A DNA stretch of 64,000 bases from Actinopolyspora xinjiangensis (GTDB lineage Bacteria > Actinomycetota > Actinomycetes > Mycobacteriales > Pseudonocardiaceae), in assembly GCF_900104475.1 (NCBI RefSeq), contig NZ_FNJR01000002.1, forward strand, positions 310,001 to 374,000. The letters are read 5' to 3'. How positions within the stretch are numbered: the first letter of the stretch is position 1; every line of letters begins with the position of its first letter. Of this stretch, positions 1 to 10,312 are shown piece after piece. A program made the translations under genes and the position numbers. The notes below the pieces were generated by a model, which made no database searches, was not told the origin of the DNA, and saw nothing but the letters and a program-made list of their open reading frames with translations.

Positions 1-1791
<1,791 letters not shown>

Positions 1792-1794
1792 GTC

Positions 1795-2337
1795 ATGCCG
1801 ACCGGGCGACCGGCTCAGCGCGACCGGAAGAACGGGGCGGACGCGGCGCGCCGCACCCGGGAACCGGCGCCTGCGCGGCGCCCGCGCGGTGACTCGGACG
1901 CCGGGTCCACGCGGCGCCGGAGGCCGGGTTCCGCCCGAACCCGGTCTCCGGCGGGCACGGGAGGCGCGTTCAAGCTCTCCTCCACGAGGCGGGCCGCCGT
2001 GCTGGCCATCCTCGTGTGCGCCATGGCGCTGAGCGTCTCGGTTCCGCTGCGCACCTACATCGGCCAGCGTGACGAGTTGGCCGAACTGGAGCGGCGGGAG
2101 CACCAGCTGAGCCAGGAGGTCCAGCGACTGGAGGAGCGCAAGGCGGAGCTGTCGGATCCGCAGCGGTTGGAGGCCGAGGCCCGCAGACGGCTCGGCTACG
2201 TCCGACCGGGTGAGACGCCCTACATCGTCGAGCTGCCCTCCCAGCAGGAGAAGGAGTCGGCGGAGAAGGCCGAGGCTTCGGAGACGAAGCCGTGGTACCA
2301 GCGGCTGTGGAACACGTTCACGGGAGAGGGGAAGTGA
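1795..2337 (+). CDS. FtsB/DivIC-family septum formation protein
   Basis: 180 residues with the FtsB/DivIC layout: an Arg/Pro-rich cytoplasmic tail (1-63), one membrane helix (about 67-85), and a coiled coil (about 90-120, RDELAELERREHQLSQEV) followed by the family motif RRLGYVRPGETPY. Such bitopic proteins link the late divisome components FtsQ and FtsL. The cytoplasmic tail is longer than in E. coli FtsB, as is common in actinobacteria. ATG is 3 bp after the eno stop. The 3' end overlaps the next start in a GTGA arrangement, so the genes are probably translationally coupled. It corresponds to M. tuberculosis Rv1024. Confidence 0.9.
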   Translation: MPTGRPAQRDRKNGADAARRTREPAPARRPRGDSDAGSTRRRRPGSARTRSPAGTGGAFKLSSTRRAAVLAILVCAMALSVSVPLRTYIGQRDELAELERREHQLSQEVQRLEERKAELSDPQRLEAEARRRLGYVRPGETPYIVELPSQQEKESAEKAEASETKPWYQRLWNTFTGEGK

Positions 2338-2861
2338 CAGTGTCGGGCGTGGACCCGAGCGGTGAGCCCACCGCTACCGAGACCGACCGGCTGGTCGTGC
2401 GGCGCCAACTGGGGCGTCCACCCAGGGGGATGCGGGACGTGGTCACCCGCGATTCCGCCGGGGAACCCACCGTGGTGCGCACCAACCCGCGACTGCCGGA
2501 CGGGACGCCGTTTCCGACGCTGTACTACCTCACCTCCCCGCGACTGGTCACTCTGGTGTCCACCCTGGAGTCGGAGGGGCTGATGCGGGAGATGACCGAC
2601 CGGTTGTCCACCGACACCGAGCTCGCCGAGCGGTACCGCCGTGCGCACCACGACTACCTCGCCGAACGCGACGCCCTGGAACCGCTCGGCACCGAGGTCA
2701 GCGCGGGCGGGATGCCCGGCAGGGTCAAGTGCCTGCACGTGCACGTGGCCCACGCGTTGGCCAAGGGACGTGGGGTGAATCCGTTCGGGGACGAGACGAT
2801 CGACGTGATCGCCCAGCGCTGGCCCGAGGAAGCACCGGAGCTCTTTCCCGAGTTTCGGTGA
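2334..2861 (+). CDS. DUF501 family protein
   Basis: 175 residues from GTG 2334, which overlaps the preceding stop; GGGAG at 2322-2326 gives a good spacing. A GTG at 2340 is an alternative. It contains RRQLGRPPRGMRDVVTR near the N-terminus, RLPDGTPFPTLYYLT and VKCLHVHVAHALAKG with GVNPFGDE, the typical DUF501 segments. Function is unknown. The conserved position between an FtsB-like gene and a Ppx/GppA gene in actinobacteria (Rv1025 in M. tuberculosis) is the main clue. Here the Ppx gene has been moved away by the aidB and lpqU-like genes. Confidence 0.9.
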   Translation: MTVSGVDPSGEPTATETDRLVVRRQLGRPPRGMRDVVTRDSAGEPTVVRTNPRLPDGTPFPTLYYLTSPRLVTLVSTLESEGLMREMTDRLSTDTELAERYRRAHHDYLAERDALEPLGTEVSAGGMPGRVKCLHVHVAHALAKGRGVNPFGDETIDVIAQRWPEEAPELFPEFR

Positions 2862-2879
2862 GCTCCGGCGCGGTTCGCC

Positions 2880-3033
2880 GGGGTGGTTGCGTGGCGGAAC
2901 CTCCCGTGCGGCTCTCGCTGCGGCCAGGCCCCGACATCGGGTAGCGACCTACACAACGTCGGGCCTTGCTCGCGAGAGCCGCACGGGAGAACCCGCGGCG
3001 GCGCCGACTGCGAGGGTGGTGGGAGTTCGGCAT
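2880..3033 (+). repeat. Dispersed hairpin repeat, copy 1
   Basis: The core 2894-2996 is a long imperfect hairpin. Arms 2894-2918 (GCGGAACCTCCCGTGCGGCTCTCGC on the left side) and 2972-2996 pair at 22 of 25 positions. The loop carries a second dyad around GACATCGGGTAGCGACCTACACAACGTC. Flanks extend the similarity to other copies to about 150 bp. It starts 33 bp after the DUF501 stop, in the same orientation relative to the gene as copies 3 and 4. The open frames crossing it are not protein-like. The 2862-3163 gap holds nothing else recognisable. Confidence 0.8.
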
Positions 3034-3163
3034 GAGTCCGCAGCCTGGAAGCGTTCGTGTTCTCGGTGCCGACCGGTTGCGGAAACCGACGTGACCGAGA
3101 ACGTCCCGGTACTGCGGTCGTTCACCGCTGTGAGTTCCCGACCGGGTGTTTCGGAACGCGGTT

Positions 3164-4837
3164 TCAGTCCTTCCGGGGCGTCACCCGGTCCAGCAGGACG
3201 TCGGAGCGGGTGCCGGTGGCGCCGAGGGTGTGCCCCTCACCGTCCAGCCTGGTCGTCAGGAAGGTCTCGGCCACCTCGGCCGGAGCGGTCCGCAGCAGCA
3301 GGCTCGCCTGCAGCGTGAGCACGAGCCGCTCCGACAGCGCGCGAGCTCGCTCCGGGCGTGGTTCGGTGAGTTCATCCCGCAGTCGCCGCAGCTGGTGGTC
3401 GTAGCGCTCGTCCTGTCCGGCCGCGCGGTCCAGCTCGGCCAGCAGTGGTTCGACGGTGTCGGGTCGCTTGTGCAGCGCGCGCAGGGTGTCCAGCGCGGTC
3501 ACGTTGCCCGAGCCCTCCCAGATGGACAGCAGCGGTGCCTCCCGGTACAGCCGGGGCAACCCCGACTCCTCCACGTAGCCGTTTCCGCCCAGGCACTCCA
3601 GTGCCTCGGCGATCACGGTGGGGGCCCGTTTGCAGACGTAGTACTTCGTGGCGGGCAGTGCGAGTCGCAGCAGGTCCAGTTCGGCCCGGTTACCGCGTTG
3701 TCCCCGGTCGATCGCGGCGGCCAGCCGCATGGCCAGGCCGACGGCGGCCTCGGACTCCACGGCCAGGTCCGAGATCACCGCGCGCATCAGCGGGGTCCGG
3801 TTCAGGGTGTCGCCGAAGGCGGCCCGGTGCGCCACGTGGTGCGCCGCCTCGGACAGCGCGGCGCGCATGTTGGCGGCGGAGCCGAGCACGCAGTCCATCC
3901 TGGTCATCGACACCATGTCGATGATGCTGCGCACCCCGCGCCCCTCCTCGCCGACGAGCCAGCCGATCGCCCCGGTGTACTCGAGTTCGGCCGAGGCGTT
4001 GGACTTGTTGCCCAGCTTGTCCTTGAGCCGTTGCAGCCGTACCGCGTTGCGCGTGCCGTCCGGCAGCACGCGGGGGACCAGCAGGCAGCTCAACCCGCCC
4101 GGGGTGTTCGCCAGGGTGAGGAACAGGTCGTTCATCGGGGCGGAGGTGAACCACTTGTGGCCGACGATCCGGTAGCTGCCGTCCGCCAGCGGTTCGGCCG
4201 TGGTGGTGTTGGCGCGGACGTCCGAGCCGCCCTGCTTCTCGGTCATCGACATGCCCGCCAGCAGACCGCTCTTCTCACCGGGCGGCCGGAGCCCGAAGTC
4301 GTAGTCCGTGGCGCGGAGACCGGGTTCGTATGCCTCGGCGAGGTCCGGGCTGTGCCGCAGGGCCGGTACGGCGGCGAACGTCATCGAGATCGGGCAGCCG
4401 TGACCGGCCTCGGCCTGCGACCACAGGTAGAACCCGGCGGCGCGGCGCAGGTGCGCGCCCTCCGGCGCGTCCGGAGCCCACGGCGCCGCGTGCAGCCCCT
4501 CGGAGACGGCCCGGTCCATCAGCCAGTGCCAGGAGGGGTGGAACTCCACCTCGTCGATGCGGTGCCCGTAGCGGTCGTGGCTGTGCAGCACCGGCGGGTG
4601 TTCGTTGGCGAGCCTGCCGTGCTCCCGCGCCGTGGCCGAGCCCGCCTGCCGCGCCAGCGGGCGCAGCAGCTCGGTCGCCTCCGACTGCCCGTGCTCGGCC
4701 AGCGCCTCCCGCAGCGCGGGGTCGCAGTCCAGCGGATCGAAGTCGTCCAGCGGTGGCGACTGGTTGCTGACCTCGTGGGTCACCGGGCTCACGACGTCGG
4801 ACTCTCCGGGCAGCGTCATGGACGCAGCGTAGGACAT
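3164..4837 (-). CDS. aidB: AidB-type acyl-CoA dehydrogenase family protein
   Basis: 557 residues, close to E. coli AidB (541). It has AidB features from end to end: the N-terminal HEVSNQSPPLDDFDPL, then GRLANEHPP, EVEFHPSWHWLMDRA, CPISMTFAAVPAL, GMSMTEKQGGSDVRANTT, VGHKWFTSAPMNDLFLT, RLKDKLGNKSNAS and IWEGSGNVTALDTLRAL. These cover the N-terminal, middle beta and C-terminal helical domains of the FAD-binding fold. In E. coli the protein belongs to the alkylation response and binds DNA; true dehydrogenase activity is weak. An ATG at 4819 is an alternative start; neither ATG has a clear Shine-Dalgarno. The gene interrupts an otherwise conserved eno-to-ppx gene order and has hairpin repeats on both sides. 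Confidence 0.92.
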   Translation of the reverse strand: MSYAASMTLPGESDVVSPVTHEVSNQSPPLDDFDPLDCDPALREALAEHGQSEATELLRPLARQAGSATAREHGRLANEHPPVLHSHDRYGHRIDEVEFHPSWHWLMDRAVSEGLHAAPWAPDAPEGAHLRRAAGFYLWSQAEAGHGCPISMTFAAVPALRHSPDLAEAYEPGLRATDYDFGLRPPGEKSGLLAGMSMTEKQGGSDVRANTTTAEPLADGSYRIVGHKWFTSAPMNDLFLTLANTPGGLSCLLVPRVLPDGTRNAVRLQRLKDKLGNKSNASAELEYTGAIGWLVGEEGRGVRSIIDMVSMTRMDCVLGSAANMRAALSEAAHHVAHRAAFGDTLNRTPLMRAVISDLAVESEAAVGLAMRLAAAIDRGQRGNRAELDLLRLALPATKYYVCKRAPTVIAEALECLGGNGYVEESGLPRLYREAPLLSIWEGSGNVTALDTLRALHKRPDTVEPLLAELDRAAGQDERYDHQLRRLRDELTEPRPERARALSERLVLTLQASLLLRTAPAEVAETFLTTRLDGEGHTLGATGTRSDVLLDRVTPRKD

Positions 4838-4964
4838 GAGGATTACCGAACAGTAGTGGTTGTCGCTCCCGATCGAGCGGCGCGACCGCGCGCGAGGGGA
4901 ACCGGGCCGGGGCCGTCAATTTCTCGCGTTCTCGCGAAATCGCCGGGTCGCTACGACACAGTGC

Positions 4965-5130
4965 CGAACCCCACCACTCCAGCAGGCCGCGCTCCGACCA
5001 GCCTCGCAGCTCGCACCGCCGCGGGTTCTCCCGTATGGCTATCGCGAGGACGGTCCCGACGTGGCGTAGGTGGCTACTCGATGTCGGGGCACCCGCAGCG
5101 AGAGCCGTGCGGGAGGTTCCGCCAAGCGAC
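4965..5130 (-). repeat. Dispersed hairpin repeat, copy 2
   Basis: The core 5021-5122 is the reverse orientation of copy 1. Arm 5021-5045 begins GCGGGTTCTCCCGTATGGC and pairs with 5098-5122. The central dyad includes GACGTGGCGTAGGTGGCTAC. It lies in the divergent gap between aidB and the lpqU-like gene, ending about 120 bp before the latter. The rest of 4838-5243 contains no gene that I can support. Confidence 0.78.
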
Positions 5131-5243
5131 GACCCCACAAGGCCGAGCCGTCGACCCTGCCTCCCTCATCGGGCGATCTGTGCGCCGATGGTGTGCAATC
5201 CGGGTGACGGCGATGCCGCGAGGAACCCCCGGGGAGGACGATC

Positions 5244-6545
5244 GTGCCGCGTCGGAGCAGACCCTCGCCATGGCGGCGACAGGCCCAACCGTCGTGGTGG
5301 CCGATCCCTCCATCACCCGAAGTGGATTCGCAACCAAGCGCGCGTCGTCGCGGTCCGCGCAGGTCTCCGGTCGGTTCGCTGCTGCTGCTGTTGGCGCTGC
5401 TGCTCCCCTTCGTGCTGGTCGGCGGGGCCAACGCGCTGACCTCGGCGCTGTTCGCCCCTTCGGGGGAAGGAGAGCGGGAGCGGCCGACTCCGAGAGGTCT
5501 GGGGGTCACCGGGCAGCTGCCCGAGCGGCGGGAACCCAGCGTGCGGCTGCTCCGGGACAGTCGCGCGCTGGGAAATCCCTCCGAACCGGACACCGGTGCC
5601 GGAGATGCGATCCGGGTGCCCAGTGGCCCGACCGGAATTCCGGAGCCGGTGCTGCGGGCCTACCGGGACGCGGCCGGGCGGATCTCCGGGACGGATCCGT
5701 CCTGCGGCCTGCACTGGTCGGTGCTGGCCGCGATCGGACGGGCCGAGTCCGGGCACGCGCGATCCGGCCGGGTGGACGAGTCCGGCACCACCGTGACCGC
5801 GATCCTCGGACCGAGGCTGACCGGGGGATCCGGGTTCGCGGCCGTTCCCGACACCGACTCCGGGGAGCTGGACGGTGATCCGGTCTGGGACCGCGCGGTG
5901 GGACCGATGCAGTTCCTGCCCGCCACCTGGAGCCGTTACGGCGCCGACGGCGACGACGACGGGGCGGCGAGCCCGCACAACGTGCGCGACGCGGCGCTGG
6001 CAGCCGGGAGGTACCTGTGCGAGGCGGGCGGTGACCTGGGACGCCACGATGAGCTGGCACGGGCGGTGTTCGCCTACAACCACTCGGAGCGCTACGTACG
6101 CGACGTGCTCGGCTGGGCCACCGCCTACCGCACCGGCGCTCACCCCACGCCCGCTCCGGAGATTCCCGAACTGGAAACGGCCGAGCCCGAACGATCCGGT
6201 GAGGCGGCGCACCCGCCGGCTCCCACCGACGTTCCGGAACCGAGTGGACGGCGGGAACCCGTCGAGTTCCCGCCGTTGTCACCGGCGCCCTCGGAGCCCG
6301 GCTCCTCTTTCGAACCGATCGTGCCCGACACGCGGCAACGCCCGGCGGGGCGCCCCTCCAGCGCCGGGAACGGGCCGGGGGAAACCACCGCCCCGTCGAG
6401 CGGTGTCCGGGGAGCTAAGCACTCGGAGCGGGGCGACGCGGGACGGGAACCGGAGCCGAACAACGCCCAGCGGCCCGGATCGTCGCCCGGTGGCGGGGCC
6501 GCCCCGAACGCGGAGCCCGGCGAGCCGCCGCGCCGCGGCGGCTGA
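5244..6545 (+). CDS. LpqU-like lytic transglycosylase, membrane-anchored
   Basis: 433 residues from GTG 5244, preceded by GGGGAGG at 5231-5237. Residues 43-66 form a membrane helix (SLLLLLALLLPFVLVGG) with Arg-rich positive-inside flanks. Residues about 135-295 form an SLT/MltB-like muramidase domain: GLHWSVLAAIGRAESGHA with likely catalytic Glu168, then VGPMQFLPATWSRYGADG, ALAAGRYLCEAGGDL and FAYNHSERYVRDVL. The tail after residue 300 is Pro/Glu/Ser-rich and disordered. The enzyme should cleave peptidoglycan outside the membrane. M. tuberculosis has lpqU next to eno, and here it lies on the other side of aidB. No lipobox is seen, so a signal anchor is more likely than lipidation. Confidence 0.85.
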   Translation: MPRRSRPSPWRRQAQPSWWPIPPSPEVDSQPSARRRGPRRSPVGSLLLLLALLLPFVLVGGANALTSALFAPSGEGERERPTPRGLGVTGQLPERREPSVRLLRDSRALGNPSEPDTGAGDAIRVPSGPTGIPEPVLRAYRDAAGRISGTDPSCGLHWSVLAAIGRAESGHARSGRVDESGTTVTAILGPRLTGGSGFAAVPDTDSGELDGDPVWDRAVGPMQFLPATWSRYGADGDDDGAASPHNVRDAALAAGRYLCEAGGDLGRHDELARAVFAYNHSERYVRDVLGWATAYRTGAHPTPAPEIPELETAEPERSGEAAHPPAPTDVPEPSGRREPVEFPPLSPAPSEPGSSFEPIVPDTRQRPAGRPSSAGNGPGETTAPSSGVRGAKHSERGDAGREPEPNNAQRPGSSPGGGAAPNAEPGEPPRRGG

Positions 6546-6604
6546 CGGGGGACCGCCGACCGCCGCTTACCGCGCCCGGAGCGCTCCGCGCGGGTGCGAC
6601 GCGG

Positions 6605-6955
6605 TCAGTTCGACTCCATCTGCCTGCTCATCTCCTGCTCGAACTCGTTCTGGAACTCGGGCGACTGGAAGACCGAGAGCGTGAAGACGACCCACAGCAC
6701 GCAGATGACCAGACCGACGCCGGACAGCACGGTCCCCACGATCGCGGACTTCTTGTTGGTTGCCCTGCCCTGCGAGACCTTCCGGATGCCGAGGATGCCG
6801 AGGATGATGCCGACGATGACCACCGGCCAGGCGATGATCCCGATGCCGGGGATCAGCGACAGCAGGACCCCGACGATGCCGAGCACGAGCGCGGCGGTTC
6901 CGAGTCCGTTGCTCGGCCGCTGTTCGGGGTACTGCTGGTAGTCCTGATAGGACAC
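6605..6955 (-). CDS. Small DUF4190-type membrane protein
   Basis: 116 residues from GTG 6955, chosen because GGAAGGA lies about 7 nt upstream; the frame stays open further upstream without protein character. It has a short Gln/Tyr/Pro-rich N-terminus, two hydrophobic helices (GTAALVLGIVGVLLSLIPGI and an IIAWPVVIVGIILGILGIRK segment), the linker KVSQGRATNKKSAIVGTVLSG, a third helix, and a charged C-terminus. This Gly-rich three-helix pattern is that of DUF4190 proteins, common actinobacterial envelope proteins of unknown function. It is convergent with the lpqU-like gene. Confidence 0.8.
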   Translation of the reverse strand: MSYQDYQQYPEQRPSNGLGTAALVLGIVGVLLSLIPGIGIIAWPVVIVGIILGILGIRKVSQGRATNKKSAIVGTVLSGVGLVICVLWVVFTLSVFQSPEFQNEFEQEMSRQMESN

Positions 6956-7409
6956 TGTGGATCCTTCCGTGACGTGTTCGGTGGGCTCTCCGCTGGTTGC
7001 CGGGACACCACGACCGCGGCAGTGGCCGCCGCCGTGGTCGTCACGAACCGAGCGCCGAGCGCGAAACCTTATAACGGGACAGTCCGTTCTCGAACGGTTT
7101 TGCCCGATCTGTTTCGCCTGTTCACCATTTCGTTGTAGGGGACATGATTTTCCGCACCAGGGCTTGCCGGAACGGGTGCCCCCCGTCCCGCGACAGCCGT
7201 GTCGTGACCGGTGCGGGGTGGCACCGGGAATCTCCGGACAGTCCCGGGTCGCCCGGACCGTGCGCACTGCGCTGCAATAGCGTGGGGCCGGCGGGGCGGC
7301 CGGAGATCGCCGTCCGGGGCCTCCGGCACCCGCTCACGATCCAGCGAGGGGCTCCGCGGGGCGAGCACCCCGCCGATTCGACCGAAGACCTCGATACCAG
7401 GAGGGAATC
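6956..7409. other. Divergent intergenic region (DUF4190 / ppx)
   Basis: About 450 bp lie between two divergently transcribed genes. It contains a short dyad CCGTTC-TC-GAACGG at 7083-7096 and an A/T-richer stretch around 7065-7140 that may hold the promoter of the minus-strand gene. No protein-like frame was found. Confidence 0.35.
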
Positions 7410-8363
7410 ATGTCACGGGTGGCCGCGATCGACTGCGGGACGAACTCGATCCGCCTGTTGATCGCCGAAGTGACCGTACACGAGGACGGCACGCGCGAGC
7501 TGCGCGACCTGCACCGCGAGATGCGGATCGTGCGGCTGGGGCAGGGGGTGGACGCCACCGGTCGGTTGTCGGAGGAGGCGCTCGACCGGACCCGGCGGGC
7601 GCTGCACGACTACGACGAGCGCATCCGCGAGGAGTCGGTCGAGCGCATCAGGATGGTGGCCACCTCGGCGACCAGGGACGCGGCCAACCGCGAGGACTTC
7701 TTCGGCATGGTCCGCGAGACCCTCGGCGTGGACGCGGAGATCATCACCGGTGAGGAGGAGGCCAGACTCTCGTTCGTCGGTGCGGTGGGGGACCTCGATC
7801 CCGCGGACGGCCCGTTCCTGGTGGCCGACGTCGGCGGCGGTTCCACCGAGCTGGTGCTGGGGCACTGGGACGGCAAGGAGGCGGAGATCCTCGGATCCCA
7901 CTCAGCGGACATCGGATGCGTGCGTCTCACGGAGCGTTGCCTGCACACCGATCCCGCTACCGCCGATGAGGTGAAAAGTGCCGGCGAACTGACCAGGGAG
8001 ATCCTGGACGAGGCGTTCGCGGCGGTCGACGTCTCGACGGCGCGCCGCTGGGTGGGGGTCGCGGGCACCGTCACCACGTTGTCGGCGATCGCCCACGGGT
8101 TGTCCGAGTACGACCCCGCCGCGATCCACCTGTCCCGCGTGTCCCGGGCCGGTGTCGACGAGACCGCCCGCGAGCTGCTGGCGATGGACCACGACCGGCG
8201 CGCCGCGCTGGGGCCCATGCACCCGGGGCGGGTGGACGTCATCGGGGGCGGCGCGTTGGTCGTCAGCGTGCTCGCCGCCGAGCTGGCCGAGCGCGCCGGG
8301 ATCACCGACATCACTGTCAGTGAGCATGACATCCTGGACGGTATCGCCCTTTCGATCGGTTGA
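7410..8363 (+). CDS. Ppx/GppA-family exopolyphosphatase
   Basis: 317 residues from ATG 7410, with AGGAGGG at about 7399-7405. The ASKHA-fold phosphate motifs are visible: VAAIDCGTNSIRLLIAEV, VRLGQGVDATGRLSEEALDR, ATSATRDAANREDFF, ITGEEEARLSF, VADVGGGSTELVLG, GVAGTVTTLSAI and IGGGALVVSVL. The family hydrolyses polyphosphate and/or guanosine pentaphosphate. The short, HD-less form matches actinobacterial Ppx proteins such as Rv1026, whose locus also contains eno and DUF501. It is monocistronic; the next gene starts 207 bp downstream. Confidence 0.93.
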   Translation: MSRVAAIDCGTNSIRLLIAEVTVHEDGTRELRDLHREMRIVRLGQGVDATGRLSEEALDRTRRALHDYDERIREESVERIRMVATSATRDAANREDFFGMVRETLGVDAEIITGEEEARLSFVGAVGDLDPADGPFLVADVGGGSTELVLGHWDGKEAEILGSHSADIGCVRLTERCLHTDPATADEVKSAGELTREILDEAFAAVDVSTARRWVGVAGTVTTLSAIAHGLSEYDPAAIHLSRVSRAGVDETARELLAMDHDRRAALGPMHPGRVDVIGGGALVVSVLAAELAERAGITDITVSEHDILDGIALSIG

Positions 8364-8570
8364 TTCCCAAAATGTGGGACGAATCATTCCGCCAATTGGG
8401 TGAAAATCTAGCTGAATCGAGAAAGAAAGTGACGGCTTTGTGACAGCTCATTGTCGTGAACTGTGTCTCGCTTATGTTTACGCTCGCACTCATCCGACGA
8501 CCCGAGGTCGTCGGCGTGGCGACCCTCGTCCTCCCCGGCGAGGAGTCACGTAGACAGCGGGAGGAATTTG

Positions 8571-10229
8571 ATGCGCAAGCGACGCATGGTCGCGCCGGTC
8601 GCGGCATCGCTGTCGGCGGCCCTGCTGGCAGCGGGCTGCGGCGGCGGTGGCGGCAGCGCCGTCACCGAGGCAACCGGCACCCTGGAAGACCCGATCACGG
8701 TGGACTGGACCGAGCCGGAGAACCCGCTGGTTCCCGGCAACACCACGGAGGTCGGCGGCGGAAATGTCGTCGACGCCATGTTCACCGGCCTCGTCGAGTA
8801 CGACCCGAAGACCTTCGAGCCGTACAACGCCATGGCGAAGTCGATCGAGGCCTCCGACGACAAGAAGACCTACACGGTCAAGCTGAAGCAGGGCTGGAAG
8901 TTCCACAACGGTGAGGAAGTCACCGCCGACAACTTCGTGCGGGCCTGGAACTACACCGCCTACGCGCCCAACGGTCAGAAGACCGCCAGCTTCTTCGACA
9001 ACATCAAGGGCTTCGACGAGGTCAACCCGCCGGACCCGGACGGGGAAACCGGCCCGAAGGAAGCCCCCGACCCGAGCGCGGAGAAGATGTCCGGGCTCAA
9101 GGTCGTCGACGACCACACCTTCGAGGTCACCCTCAAGCAGCCCTTCACCATCTTCCCGACGACCCTGGGGTACTCGGCCTTCTCCCCGCTGCCGGAGAAG
9201 TTCTTCAACGACAAGGAAGCCTTCGAGAGCGAGCCGATCGGCAACGGCCCGTACAAGTTCGAGAAGCGCACCCCCAACCGCAGCCTCACCATGACTCGCT
9301 ACGAGGACTACAAGGGCGAGCACAAGGGTGAGGTCGAGGCCTTCAAGTTCAAGGTCTACCAGAAGCTCTCGACGGCCTACCGCGACCTGAAGTCGGGCAA
9401 CCTCGACTTCATGCGGCAGGTGCCCACTTCCGCGCTGGTCGACAACCGCTGGAAGGAGGAGCTCGGCGACAACGCGCTCACCCGTGAGGGAGCGCTGGTC
9501 ACCCCGCTGAGCTTCCCGCTCTACGACGAGAAGTTCCAGGATCCGAACCTGCGCAAGGCCATCTCGATGGCCATCGACCGCGAGAGCATCGTCAAGAACG
9601 TCTTCTCCGGGACGCGTGAGGCGCTCCGAGGATGGTCCGCCCCCGGTACCCCCGGCCGTGACGGCGAGGCCTGCGGCCAGTGGTGCGAGTACGATCCAGC
9701 CAAGGCCAAGGAGTACCTGAAGAAGGCGGGCGGCTTCGACGGCACGCTGACGATCTCCAGCAACGCCGACGGCGGCCACGAGGAGTGGATCAAGGCCGTG
9801 GCGGGCAGCATCCGCGACACCCTGGGCATCGAGGTCTCCTACAACCCGGTTCCCACGTTCAGCGAGTTCCGCTCCTCGATCGCCGCGAACCAGATGACCG
9901 GGATGTTCCGCAGCGGATGGGTCGCCGACTACCCGAGCATCCAGAACTACCTGGCCCCCATCTACACCAGGGGCGGTTCCTCCAACGACAGCGGTTACTA
10001 CAACCCCGAGTTCGAGAAACTGATGAGCCGGGCGGACCAGGCCCCCACGGTCGACAAAGCCAACGAGCTCTACGCTCAGGCGGAGAAGCTGCTGGCCGAG
10101 GAGATGCCGACCGTGCCGATCTACTCCCAGAACGTGCAGTCGGGCAAGTCGGATCGCCTCGCCGAGGCACAGGTGACCAAGCGCCGTTCGTTGTCGCTGA
10201 CATCGGTGAAGATCGCCCAGCCGAAGTGA
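8571..10229 (+). CDS. Oligopeptide ABC transporter substrate-binding lipoprotein
   Basis: 552 residues from ATG 8571, with GGGAGGAA immediately upstream; the longer open frame has no such site. The signal peptide MRKRRMVAPVAASLSAALLA ends in lipobox AAGC, so it is a lipid-anchored receptor. It is an SBP family 5 (OppA/DppA) protein: DPITVDWTEPENPLVPGNT, LEVTLKQPFTIFPTTLGY-like strand, IGNGPYKFEKRTPN, the helix NLRKAISMAIDRESIVKNV and MFRSGWVADYPSIQNYL. It has the extended length of peptide binders. First gene of a five-gene importer operon; ligand class (peptide) is inferred from family and operon. Confidence 0.93.
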   Translation: MRKRRMVAPVAASLSAALLAAGCGGGGGSAVTEATGTLEDPITVDWTEPENPLVPGNTTEVGGGNVVDAMFTGLVEYDPKTFEPYNAMAKSIEASDDKKTYTVKLKQGWKFHNGEEVTADNFVRAWNYTAYAPNGQKTASFFDNIKGFDEVNPPDPDGETGPKEAPDPSAEKMSGLKVVDDHTFEVTLKQPFTIFPTTLGYSAFSPLPEKFFNDKEAFESEPIGNGPYKFEKRTPNRSLTMTRYEDYKGEHKGEVEAFKFKVYQKLSTAYRDLKSGNLDFMRQVPTSALVDNRWKEELGDNALTREGALVTPLSFPLYDEKFQDPNLRKAISMAIDRESIVKNVFSGTREALRGWSAPGTPGRDGEACGQWCEYDPAKAKEYLKKAGGFDGTLTISSNADGGHEEWIKAVAGSIRDTLGIEVSYNPVPTFSEFRSSIAANQMTGMFRSGWVADYPSIQNYLAPIYTRGGSSNDSGYYNPEFEKLMSRADQAPTVDKANELYAQAEKLLAEEMPTVPIYSQNVQSGKSDRLAEAQVTKRRSLSLTSVKIAQPK

Positions 10230-10312
10230 GTGTGAGTCAGTAGGGCAGTCGCCCGGTTCGTCACCGCCAAAAGCGGCGGCGGGCCGGGCCTGTCCGTGTC
10301 GAAGGAGGTTCG

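Noticed and set aside
2729-3033. Short open frames across hairpin copy 1 (and similar frames at copies 2-5) as small genes
   Set aside because: They follow the repeat rather than any protein pattern and are not conserved between copies in frame.
3146-5878. A 910-codon plus-strand open frame crossing aidB and the lpqU start
   Set aside because: It is antisense to aidB, whose protein matches the AidB family from end to end; the frame is a high-GC shadow with Arg/Gly/Val-rich composition.
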